From Thermotogae bacterium (GTDB taxonomy: Bacteria; Thermotogota; Thermotogae; B3-G13), in assembly GCA_015486095.1 (NCBI GenBank), contig WFSK01000098.1:1-15894 (forward strand): a stretch of 15,894 nucleotides of DNA, given 5' to 3'. Below the pieces are notes generated by a model. That model was given only the letters and a program-made list of their open reading frames with translations. It was not told the origin of the DNA and made no database searches. The stretch's first letter is position 1, and each line of letters starts with the position of its first letter. The position numbers were made by a program, and so were the translations under genes. Positions 7,019 to 13,769 of this stretch are shown piece by piece.

Positions 7019-7043
7019 TTTGAACAAGAGATCAAAGTATACT
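7014..7043 (+). promoter_or_regulatory. Sigma70-type promoter of rpsF-ssb-rpsR
   Basis: TTGACT (7014-7019) and TATACT (7038-7043) with an 18-bp spacer each differ from consensus at one position. Initiation near 7050 would give a leader of about 70 bases before rpsF, which contains the stem structure described separately. Confidence 0.75.
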
Positions 7044-7064
7044 ACACTCGTGGTGAAAAAATGA

Positions 7065-7110
7065 CTTTCTCGTTCTATCTTGTATGATAGGACCGTTGTC
7101 CGTGAGAAAG
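7065..7110 (+). promoter_or_regulatory. Structured rpsF leader, candidate S6:S18 autoregulatory element
   Basis: CTTTCTC (7065-7071) pairs perfectly with GAGAAAG (7104-7110), extended by two G-U pairs, and the right arm runs into the rpsF ribosome-binding site AAAGGAGG (7108-7115). Inside, CTATC/GATAG (7075-7079 and 7086-7090) forms a hairpin, followed by a segment with two CCG triplets (7093-7095, 7100-7102). The S6:S18 complex is known to bind a leader motif with a conserved CCG in many bacteria, mimicking its 16S site. The sequestered start and the CCG suggest the same here, but I did not test the covariance consensus. Confidence 0.45.
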
Positions 7111-7121
7111 GAGGTAAAGAA

Positions 7122-7472
7122 ATGAGGATTTATGAAATGATGTTTGTAGTTGCTCCAATACCAGAAGAAGAGGCACGTAATGCCATCGTGGACAAGGTTT
7201 TGAACAGGATGAAGACCCAAGGAGCAGAAATTCTGAACGTGGATCGTTGGGGTATGCGTAAGTTGGCTTATGAAGTGAAGAAGTTTTCTGAAGGAGATTA
7301 CACCGTTGTGGTGTTTAAAGCAGAGCCACCTACCATATCTCAATTCGATGATTTTCTAAAGGTTACTCCTCAGATCATCAGGCATCAGATATTGAGAAGA
7401 GAAGATCTGGAAAAGAAACCAGAACAAATTCTCGTAAACGAAGAAAATCCTGAGGAAGTAAAAGCCGAGTAA
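7122..7472 (+). CDS. rpsF: 30S ribosomal protein S6
   Basis: A 116-residue ribosomal protein S6, recognisable from MRIYEMMFVV at the N-terminus, the segment WGMRKLAYEVKKFSEGDYTVVVF and VTPQIIRHQILRREDLEKK. It binds the central domain of 16S rRNA together with S18, encoded two genes downstream. The C-terminal extension after about residue 95 is acidic (EENPEEVKAE), a common feature. The ATG at 7122 has AAAGGAGG seven bases upstream; an in-frame upstream ATG at 7080 lies within the structured leader and is not credible. It is the first gene of the conserved rpsF-ssb-rpsR operon. Confidence 0.97.
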   Translation: MRIYEMMFVVAPIPEEEARNAIVDKVLNRMKTQGAEILNVDRWGMRKLAYEVKKFSEGDYTVVVFKAEPPTISQFDDFLKVTPQIIRHQILRREDLEKKPEQILVNEENPEEVKAE

Positions 7473-7487
7473 AGGGAGTGTGTAGTT

Positions 7488-7997
7488 GTGCCATCTTATA
7501 ACAAGGTCATTTTGGTTGGCAGGTTAACGAGAGATCCAGACATGAAATATACACCATCGGGAATGGCATTAGCATTGTTCACACTTGCAGTTGATAGGAA
7601 CTTCTCTTCTCAGAATCACTCTCAAGAGCTCGAATCGGATAACGCTGGCTCTAATACTGATTTTATAAGAATCGTTGCTTTTGATAAGCGTGCTGAATTC
7701 GTCGGCTCTTATCTCAAGAAAGGAAGTCTGGTACTCGTTGAAGGGAGACTACAGGTAAGGTCATGGCAGGCTCAGGATGGAACCAAGAGGTATTCAACAG
7801 AGGTAATAGCAGAACGCGTTAGATTTATGGAAACCAAGGCAGCAGCCGAGGCATACGGTAGAGGCAGATTGGAAGATTACACTTCATCCCCTCCGGATGC
7901 ACAGAATGAACCCTTAGAAAACCCTGTGGAAGAGAATGAGAAAGATGTGAATTCAAAGGCTCCAGATGGTGAAGAAAGTGATGAAATACCTTTTTGA
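7488..7997 (+). CDS. ssb: Single-stranded DNA-binding protein
   Basis: A 169-residue SSB. The N-terminal OB fold covers about residues 1-110, with the signature NKVILVGRLTRDPDMKYTPSG, TDFIRIVAFDKRAEFVGSYLKKGSLVLVEG and a conserved tryptophan in QVRSWQAQDG. A polar linker follows, and the acidic tip ends in DEIPF, the peptide that recruits DNA repair and replication partners. The loop between the first strands (NFSSQNHSQELESDNAGSN) looks several residues longer than usual. The start is GTG at 7488 with GGGAG upstream; the gap after rpsF is 15 bases. The gene sits between rpsF and rpsR as in many bacteria. Confidence 0.96.
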   Translation: MPSYNKVILVGRLTRDPDMKYTPSGMALALFTLAVDRNFSSQNHSQELESDNAGSNTDFIRIVAFDKRAEFVGSYLKKGSLVLVEGRLQVRSWQAQDGTKRYSTEVIAERVRFMETKAAAEAYGRGRLEDYTSSPPDAQNEPLENPVEENEKDVNSKAPDGEESDEIPF

Positions 7998-8016
7998 TGT
8001 TTAGGAGGTTGGAGTA

Positions 8017-8268
8017 ATGGCTTTTAAAAAGAACAGGAGTAAAGGTAGGTTTGTAAGAGAACATAGGAAAAAGACTTGTGAGTTTTGCTCAAAGGATACA
8101 ACATATATCGATTATAAGGATCTTAAACTCTTACATAATTACGTGACGGATAAGGGAAAGATACTTCCAAGACGAGCAACAGGTGTCTGTGCAAAACACC
8201 AAAGAATGCTGAGTAAAGCGATTAAAAGGGCAAAGCAAATGGCACTTTTACCGTACACGAAAGATTGA
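8017..8268 (+). CDS. rpsR: 30S ribosomal protein S18, zinc-ribbon type
   Basis: An 83-residue S18 identified by YKDLKLLHNYVTDKGKILPR and CAKHQRMLSKAIKRAKQMALLP. The potential zinc ligands C21, C24, C58 and H61 are all present, so this is the cysteine-containing form of S18. The N-terminal tail is rich in Lys and Arg. The ATG is preceded by AGGAGG, 19 bases after the ssb stop. It partners S6 on the ribosome and perhaps on the rpsF leader. The 95 bases after the stop are AT-rich, then contain the hairpin before pdxT. Confidence 0.97.
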   Translation: MAFKKNRSKGRFVREHRKKTCEFCSKDTTYIDYKDLKLLHNYVTDKGKILPRRATGVCAKHQRMLSKAIKRAKQMALLPYTKD

Positions 8269-8306
8269 TTTTAATTTTTAAGAAATAAATTTGCAAAAGC
8301 TTGAAA

Positions 8307-8312
8307 TATAAT
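8307..8312 (+). promoter_or_regulatory. Possible -10 element for pdxT-lepA
   Basis: TATAAT is a perfect -10 hexamer in the AT-rich gap after rpsR. No convincing -35 is found at 16-18 bp upstream; TTGCAA at 8291 is too close. If used, transcription would start near 8319, placing the 8326-8345 hairpin at the very 5' end of the message. Confidence 0.35.
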
Positions 8313-8325
8313 TCGATCATTTCAT

Positions 8326-8345
8326 GGGGCGTGGTAACACGCCCT
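8326..8345 (+). other. GC-rich hairpin with GTAA tetraloop before pdxT
   Basis: GGGCGTG (8327-8333) and CACGCCC (8338-8344) form a 7-bp stem closed by GTAA, a stable GNRA tetraloop, extended by a G-U pair. It is followed by TACTTTGGGG, which lacks a proper U tract, so it is a poor intrinsic terminator for the rpsF operon. It could be a 5' stabiliser or attenuator for pdxT. Confidence 0.55.
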
Positions 8346-8363
8346 ACTTTGGGGAGATGTAAG

Positions 8364-8963
8364 GTGATCATAGGTGTCTTATCGATGCAAGGTGATATAA
8401 GAGAACATATGAATATGTTACATTCCTGTGGTGTAGAGGGAATAAGGGTCAAAACGAAAGAAGCGCTTGAGAAGGTAAATGGTCTGATCATCCCAGGAGG
8501 AGAATCCACGACTATAACAAGGCTTCTGGATTCGGCTGGTCTCAGATCTCCATTGATTCACCGTGCCAATGATGGTATGCCAATATGGGGAACGTGCGCC
8601 GGGATGATAGTGGTCTCCAAGAGCAAAATAAACGATGAGGTCTATGGTTTGGGATTGATCGATATCGAGGTGAAACGCAATGCATTTGGTAGACAGGTGG
8701 ATAGTTTCGAGGTCGATATCCCCTTGGATCTCATAGGAGCACCGCCTTATAGATGTATCTTTATAAGAGCACCTGTTATAACTCGTACAGGTAAAAATGT
8801 TAGAATACTGGGCAAATACAATGGCTTTGCCATCATGGCAAAGGAGGACAACATTCTCGTTTCTTCCTTCCATCCAGAATTGACCAATGATAAGCGCGTA
8901 CATCGATATTTTATCGATATGGTGAAGGAATATCTGGCAAGTCATGGGAAGTCTGATACGTAA
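8364..8963 (+). CDS. pdxT: Pyridoxal 5'-phosphate synthase glutaminase subunit PdxT
   Basis: A 199-residue class I glutamine amidotransferase that releases ammonia from glutamine for the synthase PdxS in ribose-5-phosphate-dependent vitamin B6 synthesis. The catalytic triad is intact and at canonical positions: C78 in GTCAG, H170 and E172 in SFHPE. GGEST (45-49) is the PdxT signature, and IGVLSMQGD starts the protein. The GTG at 8364 is chosen because GGGGAG lies 7 bases upstream and the resulting length fits the family; further in-frame sequence upstream crosses the hairpin. Unusually, no pdxS is adjacent. The 3' end overlaps lepA by 20 bases. Confidence 0.94.
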   Translation: MIIGVLSMQGDIREHMNMLHSCGVEGIRVKTKEALEKVNGLIIPGGESTTITRLLDSAGLRSPLIHRANDGMPIWGTCAGMIVVSKSKINDEVYGLGLIDIEVKRNAFGRQVDSFEVDIPLDLIGAPPYRCIFIRAPVITRTGKNVRILGKYNGFAIMAKEDNILVSSFHPELTNDKRVHRYFIDMVKEYLASHGKSDT

Positions 8964-10743
8964 CTTCTCTATAATAGCTCATATAGATCATGGGAAATCC
9001 ACCTTCGCAGATAGGATATTGGAAATAACACATGCCGTGGAAAGTCGTAAAATGCATCCCCAATTCCTCGATAGAATGGATATAGAACGTGAACGAGGAA
9101 TAACCATAAAATCTCAACCTGTGAAGCTCAATTATGTGGCGAAATCAGGTGGTGTTTATGAATTCAACTTGATAGACACACCTGGACATGTAGACTTCAC
9201 ATACGAGGTATCGAGGAGCCTTAAGGCATGCGAAGGGGCTATTCTTCTGATCGATGCCTCACAGGGTGTCGAAGCGCAAACGGTCAGCAACGTCTATCTT
9301 GCCATGGATAACAACCTGGAAATAATCCCTGTGATAAATAAGATAGACCTCTCGAACGCAGATATCGATGCCACCCTCAAGGAGATAAAGAATCTATTGG
9401 GTTTTGATAAGGAAGAGGTATATCTCGTCAGCGCGAAGACAGGTGAAGGAGTTAGAGATGTTTTGGAAGCGGTGGTCAAGAAGATACCTCCACCAAGTGG
9501 AGATCCAAAGGCTCCTCTCAAGGCACTCGTGTTCGGTGCAGAATACAACGAATACAGAGGAATAATAGTACATATACGCTGTTTCGATGGAGAGATAAGG
9601 GCGGGTATGCCGATCAGATTCATGGCAACTGGAGAAGTCCATAAAGTCGAAGAAGTGGGTATCTTTTCTCCAGAGTTAACTCCTACAGATATCATAAAAG
9701 CAGGTGAAGTTGGATATGTAATAGCCAATATAAAGTCCATAAGGGCAATTCGCATAGGGGATACTATCACTCGCGAAGATAAACCTTGCTCTGAAGCCTT
9801 ACCCGGCTACAAGGAAGTAAAACCTATGGTATTTTGCGGTATGTATCCCGTTGATACTGTGGATTACGAAGCACTGCGATACGCATTAGAGAAGATTAAG
9901 TTAAACGATGCCTCTATAATCTTCGAAGAGAGTAATTCACCTGCTTTAGGTTTCGGTTTTCGTGCCGGTTTCTTAGGTCTACTCCACATGGATGTTATAA
10001 GGGAACGCCTGGAAAGAGAATATGCACTTAACATCGTAATGACGATACCGAATGTTCCATACAAGGTGGCACTCCTGAATGGTGAGACGAAAGTCATATC
10101 CAATCCGGCGGATTTTCCTCCCATGAGTGAGATAAAAACGATAGAAGAGCCTTATGTCTCACTCTCAATAATAACCCCTCAGCAGTATATGAGCGGAGTA
10201 ATAGAACTCGTAAAGGCAAAGAGAGGAGAATTCAAATCTATGAACTATATAACACCCTCCCGTGTCATAATAGAGTTCGATATGCCTTACGAGGAGATGA
10301 TCTTCGGTTTCTTCGATAAACTAAAAGCCGTATCCCATGGCTATGCCTCTCTCGACTATCAGGTAAAGGATTACAGGACTTCTGAATTAGTCAGGGTCGA
10401 CATTCTTGTGAACAAAGAACGTGTTGATGCCATGTCCATGATCATCCATAGAGATAAGGCTGAAGCAGTGTCTCGAGAAGTTTTGAAGAGGTTAAAAGAA
10501 CTCATTCCACGCCATCTGTTCAAGATACCTCTCCAGGCGGCTATAGGAGAACACATAATAGCGAGGGAGACTATAAGTGCACTGAGAAAGGATGTTTTGG
10601 CCAAATGTTATGGAGGGGATGTAACCCGCAAAAAGAAATTGCTGGAAAAGCAAAAACGCGGCAAAAAGCGCATGATGGAAGTTGGAAGAGTTAACATACC
10701 TCAATCTGCATTTCTCGCACTTTTGAATATCGAAGAGAAATAG
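8944..10743 (+). CDS. lepA: Elongation factor 4 (LepA) GTPase
   Basis: A 599-residue translational GTPase of normal LepA length. GTP-binding motifs are G1 AHIDHGKST (12-20), switch region RERGITIKSQ, G3 DTPGH, G4 NKID and G5 SAK. The LepA-specific C-terminal domain is present (GGDVTRKKKLLEKQKRGKKR near 558-577), ending in VGRVNIPQSAFLALL, which separates it from EF-G. LepA acts on the ribosome in elongation or initiation quality control. The ATG overlaps the pdxT end by 20 bases and lacks a strong Shine-Dalgarno site at normal distance, so translational coupling to pdxT is likely. The gene is convergent with ldh, 14 bases between stops, with no visible terminator hairpin. Confidence 0.97.
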   Translation: MGSLIRNFSIIAHIDHGKSTFADRILEITHAVESRKMHPQFLDRMDIERERGITIKSQPVKLNYVAKSGGVYEFNLIDTPGHVDFTYEVSRSLKACEGAILLIDASQGVEAQTVSNVYLAMDNNLEIIPVINKIDLSNADIDATLKEIKNLLGFDKEEVYLVSAKTGEGVRDVLEAVVKKIPPPSGDPKAPLKALVFGAEYNEYRGIIVHIRCFDGEIRAGMPIRFMATGEVHKVEEVGIFSPELTPTDIIKAGEVGYVIANIKSIRAIRIGDTITREDKPCSEALPGYKEVKPMVFCGMYPVDTVDYEALRYALEKIKLNDASIIFEESNSPALGFGFRAGFLGLLHMDVIRERLEREYALNIVMTIPNVPYKVALLNGETKVISNPADFPPMSEIKTIEEPYVSLSIITPQQYMSGVIELVKAKRGEFKSMNYITPSRVIIEFDMPYEEMIFGFFDKLKAVSHGYASLDYQVKDYRTSELVRVDILVNKERVDAMSMIIHRDKAEAVSREVLKRLKELIPRHLFKIPLQAAIGEHIIARETISALRKDVLAKCYGGDVTRKKKLLEKQKRGKKRMMEVGRVNIPQSAFLALLNIEEK

Positions 10744-10757
10744 ATGCTCACCTCAAA

Positions 10758-11693
10758 TCAATATCCCACGCTCTTAGCAGTCTCGCGAATCACTTCTGCA
10801 GATTTAAGTAACTGTTCCTTTTCTAAAGGTTCGAGAGGCATCTCGACTATTCTTGAGACACCAGTCCCGTTGATCACACAGGGTACGCTCAGACAAACAT
10901 CCCTGATACCGTATTGTCCCTGAATCAACGTTGAGACAGTCAATACAGCATCTTCATCTCTCATATACGCTTCGACTATTCGAAGCAAAGCTTGGCTCAC
11001 TCCGTAACTCGTGGCCCCCTTCGATTCGATGATATGATAGGCAGAATTGCGAACCGCTTGAGCTATCTCCTCGCGATCACTCTCATCCCACTCCCTATCA
11101 CATCCCCTTAAGAAATCGGTCAACGGTATCCCTGCAACGCGTACGTGACTCCATATAGGGACTTCACTATCCCCATGTTCCCCGAGTACATAGGCATGTA
11201 CATTTCTGGGATCTACCTTACAATATCGACTCAGGATCCGGCGAAAGCGAGCTGAATCGAGAACCGTCCCGGAACCCAATACACGATTAGATGAAAACCC
11301 GGATCGTTCGAGCACGACTTTGGTCATCACATCCACGGGATTTGTCACAACGAGTATAAGAGCATCTTTTGTGTACTGCTTGATCTGCTCGGCGATGCCC
11401 TCACATATCTTGGCATTCCGTTCAACGAGAGCGAGTCTCGATTCCCCAGGAGATTGGGCAACACCCGCGGTGAGTACGACGATATCGGCACCTTTGCAAT
11501 CCGCATAAGTTCCCGCATGGACATCCACTGGTTTTAGAAAGGCGCCTGCATGACTCATGTCGCTTGCCTCGGCTTCGGCCTTCGCACGGTTGATATCGAT
11601 CAACACGATCTCCTCAGCTATACCTGCCATTTGAGCCGTATAACCGAAGGTGCTTCCCACTGCTCCCACACCTATCACAGCTATCTTCGCCAT
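10758..11693 (-). CDS. ldh: L-lactate dehydrogenase
   Basis: A 311-residue NAD-dependent LDH/MDH superfamily enzyme. Q80 in AGVAQSPGESR occupies the substrate-specificity position; glutamine there marks lactate dehydrogenase, whereas malate dehydrogenase has arginine. The remaining catalytic residues are present: R86, D146 and R149 in LDSARFR, and H173 in GEHGDSE. D33 in LIDIN is the NAD-selective acidic residue. The enzyme reduces pyruvate to L-lactate and regenerates NAD in fermentation. ATG follows GAGGAG. It lies 29 bases after the small unknown gene and shares its promoter. By eye its GC (rows of about 45-57%) exceeds that of neighbours near 42%, so different ancestry is possible. Confidence 0.94.
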   Translation of the reverse strand: MAKIAVIGVGAVGSTFGYTAQMAGIAEEIVLIDINRAKAEAEASDMSHAGAFLKPVDVHAGTYADCKGADIVVLTAGVAQSPGESRLALVERNAKICEGIAEQIKQYTKDALILVVTNPVDVMTKVVLERSGFSSNRVLGSGTVLDSARFRRILSRYCKVDPRNVHAYVLGEHGDSEVPIWSHVRVAGIPLTDFLRGCDREWDESDREEIAQAVRNSAYHIIESKGATSYGVSQALLRIVEAYMRDEDAVLTVSTLIQGQYGIRDVCLSVPCVINGTGVSRIVEMPLEPLEKEQLLKSAEVIRETAKSVGY

Positions 11694-11722
11694 ATCAAAC
11701 TCCTCTTCGACTCATTAATGCC

Positions 11723-11935
11723 TTAAGCCTGTGCATCGAACAATTGTCCTATCATCCTGACCAATTTCATCGTGGCAGCATTCTGCCCATAAAGGCTCAA
11801 ATCCAGTAGAGCTTCCGTTTGCTCTTTGCTCATCACAGGTTGAGAAGGAGATGCAGGTGACCGTAGAGTCCTTGCACTCGCCTCATAAGCGTTTTGCATC
11901 TGGGCTATCTGCAAACTCAAAGGCTCTATCCTCAA
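11723..11935 (-). CDS. Small uncharacterised protein upstream of ldh
   Basis: A 70-residue protein from TTG at 11935, which has GAGGTGG six bases upstream; an in-frame ATG at 11962 would add nine residues but has no ribosome-binding site. I do not recognise the family. The sequence shows an amphipathic N-terminal helix rich in Gln and Met (LSLQIAQMQNAYEAS), a Ser/Pro linker and a C-terminal helix containing LSLYGQNAATMKLVRMIGQL. There is no signal peptide or membrane segment. The layout recalls small putative motility or flagellar-associated proteins, but this is only an impression. It precedes ldh by 29 bases and follows a divergent promoter. Codon use and the good ribosome-binding site suggest it is real. 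Confidence 0.7.
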   Translation of the reverse strand: MRIEPLSLQIAQMQNAYEASARTLRSPASPSQPVMSKEQTEALLDLSLYGQNAATMKLVRMIGQLFDAQA

Positions 11936-11988
11936 AACATACCACCTCTTTTCAATATTCATATCGGCAGTTTTCTATTTCACTTTAA

Positions 11989-12017
11989 TTGACATAATAT
12001 TTGACAGGGATTATAAT
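11989..12017 (+). promoter_or_regulatory. Perfect consensus sigma70 promoter for the pgcA operon
   Basis: TTGACA (11989-11994), a 17-bp spacer and TATAAT (12012-12017) match the full consensus. A second TTGACA at 12001-12006 has too short a spacer to serve. Initiation is expected near 12024, giving a leader of about 50 bases before the phosphoglucomutase gene. Confidence 0.88.
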
Positions 12018-12037
12018 GAATTCAACGATGATTTCAA
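12010..12037 (-). promoter_or_regulatory. Divergent promoter for the small gene and ldh
   Basis: On the minus strand TTGAAA (12032-12037), a 16-bp spacer and TATAAT (12010-12015) form a good promoter. Its -10 overlaps the plus-strand -10 in the self-complementary octamer ATTATAAT (12010-12017), so the two promoters should compete for RNA polymerase. Confidence 0.65.
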
Positions 12038-12075
12038 ATTGAATTAAGAGATATCCTTAGGGGGTTGGTGTAGAG

Positions 12076-13731
12076 ATGCAAAGATCCAGAGCAGAATATG
12101 AAAGATGGTTACGAGAACCAGCAGTGGATGAGAAAGTGAAGACAGAATTGCGCAATATGAGTGAGTCTCAGCGTGAAGATGCATTTTATGAAGACCTTCA
12201 GTTTGGTACCGGAGGATTGCGTGGGATAATGGGACCTGGTACGAATAGAATGAATATCTATACTGTTAGGCGTGCAACTCAGGGAGTTGCAAACTGGTTA
12301 TTGAAGAAAGATTTACCCCGATCTGCGGTGATCGCCCATGATTCGAGATGGAACTCAAGAGAATTTGCAGAAGAAACGGCATCGGTATTCATCGCAAATG
12401 GGATAAAGACATACCTCTTCGAAGATATGCGTCCTACTCCGGAACTTTCGTTTGCAGTAAGACACTTAAAGACAGGTGTAGGTGTAGTGATCACGGCGAG
12501 TCATAATCCTTCAGAATATAATGGATACAAAGTCTATTCTTCCGATGGAGGACAGATGGTTCCACGGCTTGCGAACGAGGTAACGAAAGAGATAGAAGCA
12601 GTGGATATATTCTCCGATGTTAAATTATCTAAGGATTTTGAACCGATCTCGATAGGTGATGATGTGGATTCGGTCTATCTCGAGAAGGTCCTACACCTTT
12701 GTAAACAATTTGAAGACTCGGTTTCCTCCGATCTGAGAATCCTTTACACTCCTCTTCACGGGACAGGTATAAAACTCGTTCCTTCTGCCTTGAAGATGGT
12801 AGGATTCGATAAGGTTTATATCGTACACAGCCAGGAAAAACCCGATGGTGCGTTTCCCACAGTCAGGGTACCAAATCCAGAAGATGATCTCGCATTCGAT
12901 GAGGCATTGAAGATGCCCAATATCTATGATATCGATCTTATAATGGCGACGGATCCCGACTGCGATAGGATAGGAATAATGATAAAGAAAGAAGGCAAGT
13001 TCTTCAAGTTAAATGGAAATCAGGTAGGTATCTTGCTGATGGATTATCTACTCAACAGACTGAAAGATAAGAACAGGCTGCCGAAGAACGGTTTCGTAGT
13101 CAAGACAATCGTAACGACCGATCTGGCAAAGGAGATAGCAAAGAGATTTGGAGTTGAGTTGGTAGAGGTATTGACAGGATTTAAATTCATAGGAGAAAAG
13201 ATAAAAGAGCTGGACGATACGGGTATGAAGTCTTTCTTATTTGGTTTTGAAGAGAGCTATGGATACCTTGCGGGCACATTCGTTAGGGATAAAGATGCCG
13301 TTATAGCTGCAGTATTGATAGCGAGTATGGTATCCCATTATCATCGACAGAAAAAGACATTATTGGATAGATTAGAAGAAATATACGAGAAATATGGATA
13401 TTTTACCGAATCTCTACACTCTGTCGAATTCAAAACCGTTGTAGAAAGAGAAAAGATGGAAAAGCTCATGAGCAGATTGAAGGAGAACCCCCCATCCATG
13501 CTTGCAGGTTTAGGATTATCATCCGTTATCGATTATTCAAAAGGGATCGATACATTACCTCCTTCAGATGTACTCGCCCTTTATTATGGAGATGATTCTG
13601 ATATTAAGGTAACGGTACGTCCATCCGGTACGGAACCCAAGATCAAGATCTACTTCGATCTCAAAGGAAAGCACTGGGGGGAGAGGATCGGTTCGGTAGA
13701 AGACGAATTTCTCGACAAGATATTCGAGTGA
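12076..13731 (+). CDS. pgcA: Phosphoglucomutase / phosphosugar mutase, PgcA type
   Basis: A 551-residue alpha-D-phosphohexomutase closely resembling Bacillus PgcA, which interconverts glucose 1-phosphate and glucose 6-phosphate. Visible features are FGTGGLRG and GTNRMNIYTVR in the N-terminus (43-65), the phosphoserine S142 in TASHNP, the magnesium loop DPDCDR (293-298), the sugar-binding loop GFEESYG (390-396) and the phosphate-binding loop RPSGTEPK (515-522). All four domains are complete. The loop has Cys where Ala is common. The ATG has AGGGGGTTGG upstream, and a perfect consensus promoter drives it. The role is in glycogen or cell-envelope sugar nucleotide metabolism; activity on mannose phosphates cannot be excluded. 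Confidence 0.93.
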   Translation: MQRSRAEYERWLREPAVDEKVKTELRNMSESQREDAFYEDLQFGTGGLRGIMGPGTNRMNIYTVRRATQGVANWLLKKDLPRSAVIAHDSRWNSREFAEETASVFIANGIKTYLFEDMRPTPELSFAVRHLKTGVGVVITASHNPSEYNGYKVYSSDGGQMVPRLANEVTKEIEAVDIFSDVKLSKDFEPISIGDDVDSVYLEKVLHLCKQFEDSVSSDLRILYTPLHGTGIKLVPSALKMVGFDKVYIVHSQEKPDGAFPTVRVPNPEDDLAFDEALKMPNIYDIDLIMATDPDCDRIGIMIKKEGKFFKLNGNQVGILLMDYLLNRLKDKNRLPKNGFVVKTIVTTDLAKEIAKRFGVELVEVLTGFKFIGEKIKELDDTGMKSFLFGFEESYGYLAGTFVRDKDAVIAAVLIASMVSHYHRQKKTLLDRLEEIYEKYGYFTESLHSVEFKTVVEREKMEKLMSRLKENPPSMLAGLGLSSVIDYSKGIDTLPPSDVLALYYGDDSDIKVTVRPSGTEPKIKIYFDLKGKHWGERIGSVEDEFLDKIFE

Positions 13732-13769
13732 ATAATGCTTCGTCAGTAGATAAAAAGGGAGGTATCTTA

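Noticed and set aside
7061..7087. Eight-codon mini-ORF (ATG ACT ... TGA) in the rpsF leader
   Set aside because: No real Shine-Dalgarno site, and it overlaps the predicted RNA stem; it is better explained as part of the structured leader.
7080..7121. Upstream in-frame ATG start for rpsF
   Set aside because: It would add 14 residues foreign to S6 and lacks a ribosome-binding site; the ATG at 7122 has a strong one.
8326..8345. Intrinsic terminator for the rpsF operon
   Set aside because: The stem is good but is followed by TACTTTGGGG rather than a U tract; listed instead as a hairpin of uncertain role.
8301..8363. N-terminal extension of pdxT
   Set aside because: It would translate through the GTAA hairpin and add 21 residues not found in PdxT; the GTG at 8364 restores canonical catalytic numbering.
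10744..10757. Bidirectional terminator between convergent lepA and ldh
   Set aside because: The 14-base gap contains no inverted repeat; no hairpin could be supported.
12001..12017. Second TTGACA at 12001 as a -35
   Set aside because: Only 5 bp separate it from the TATAAT, so it cannot pair with that -10; the copy at 11989 has the correct 17-bp spacer.
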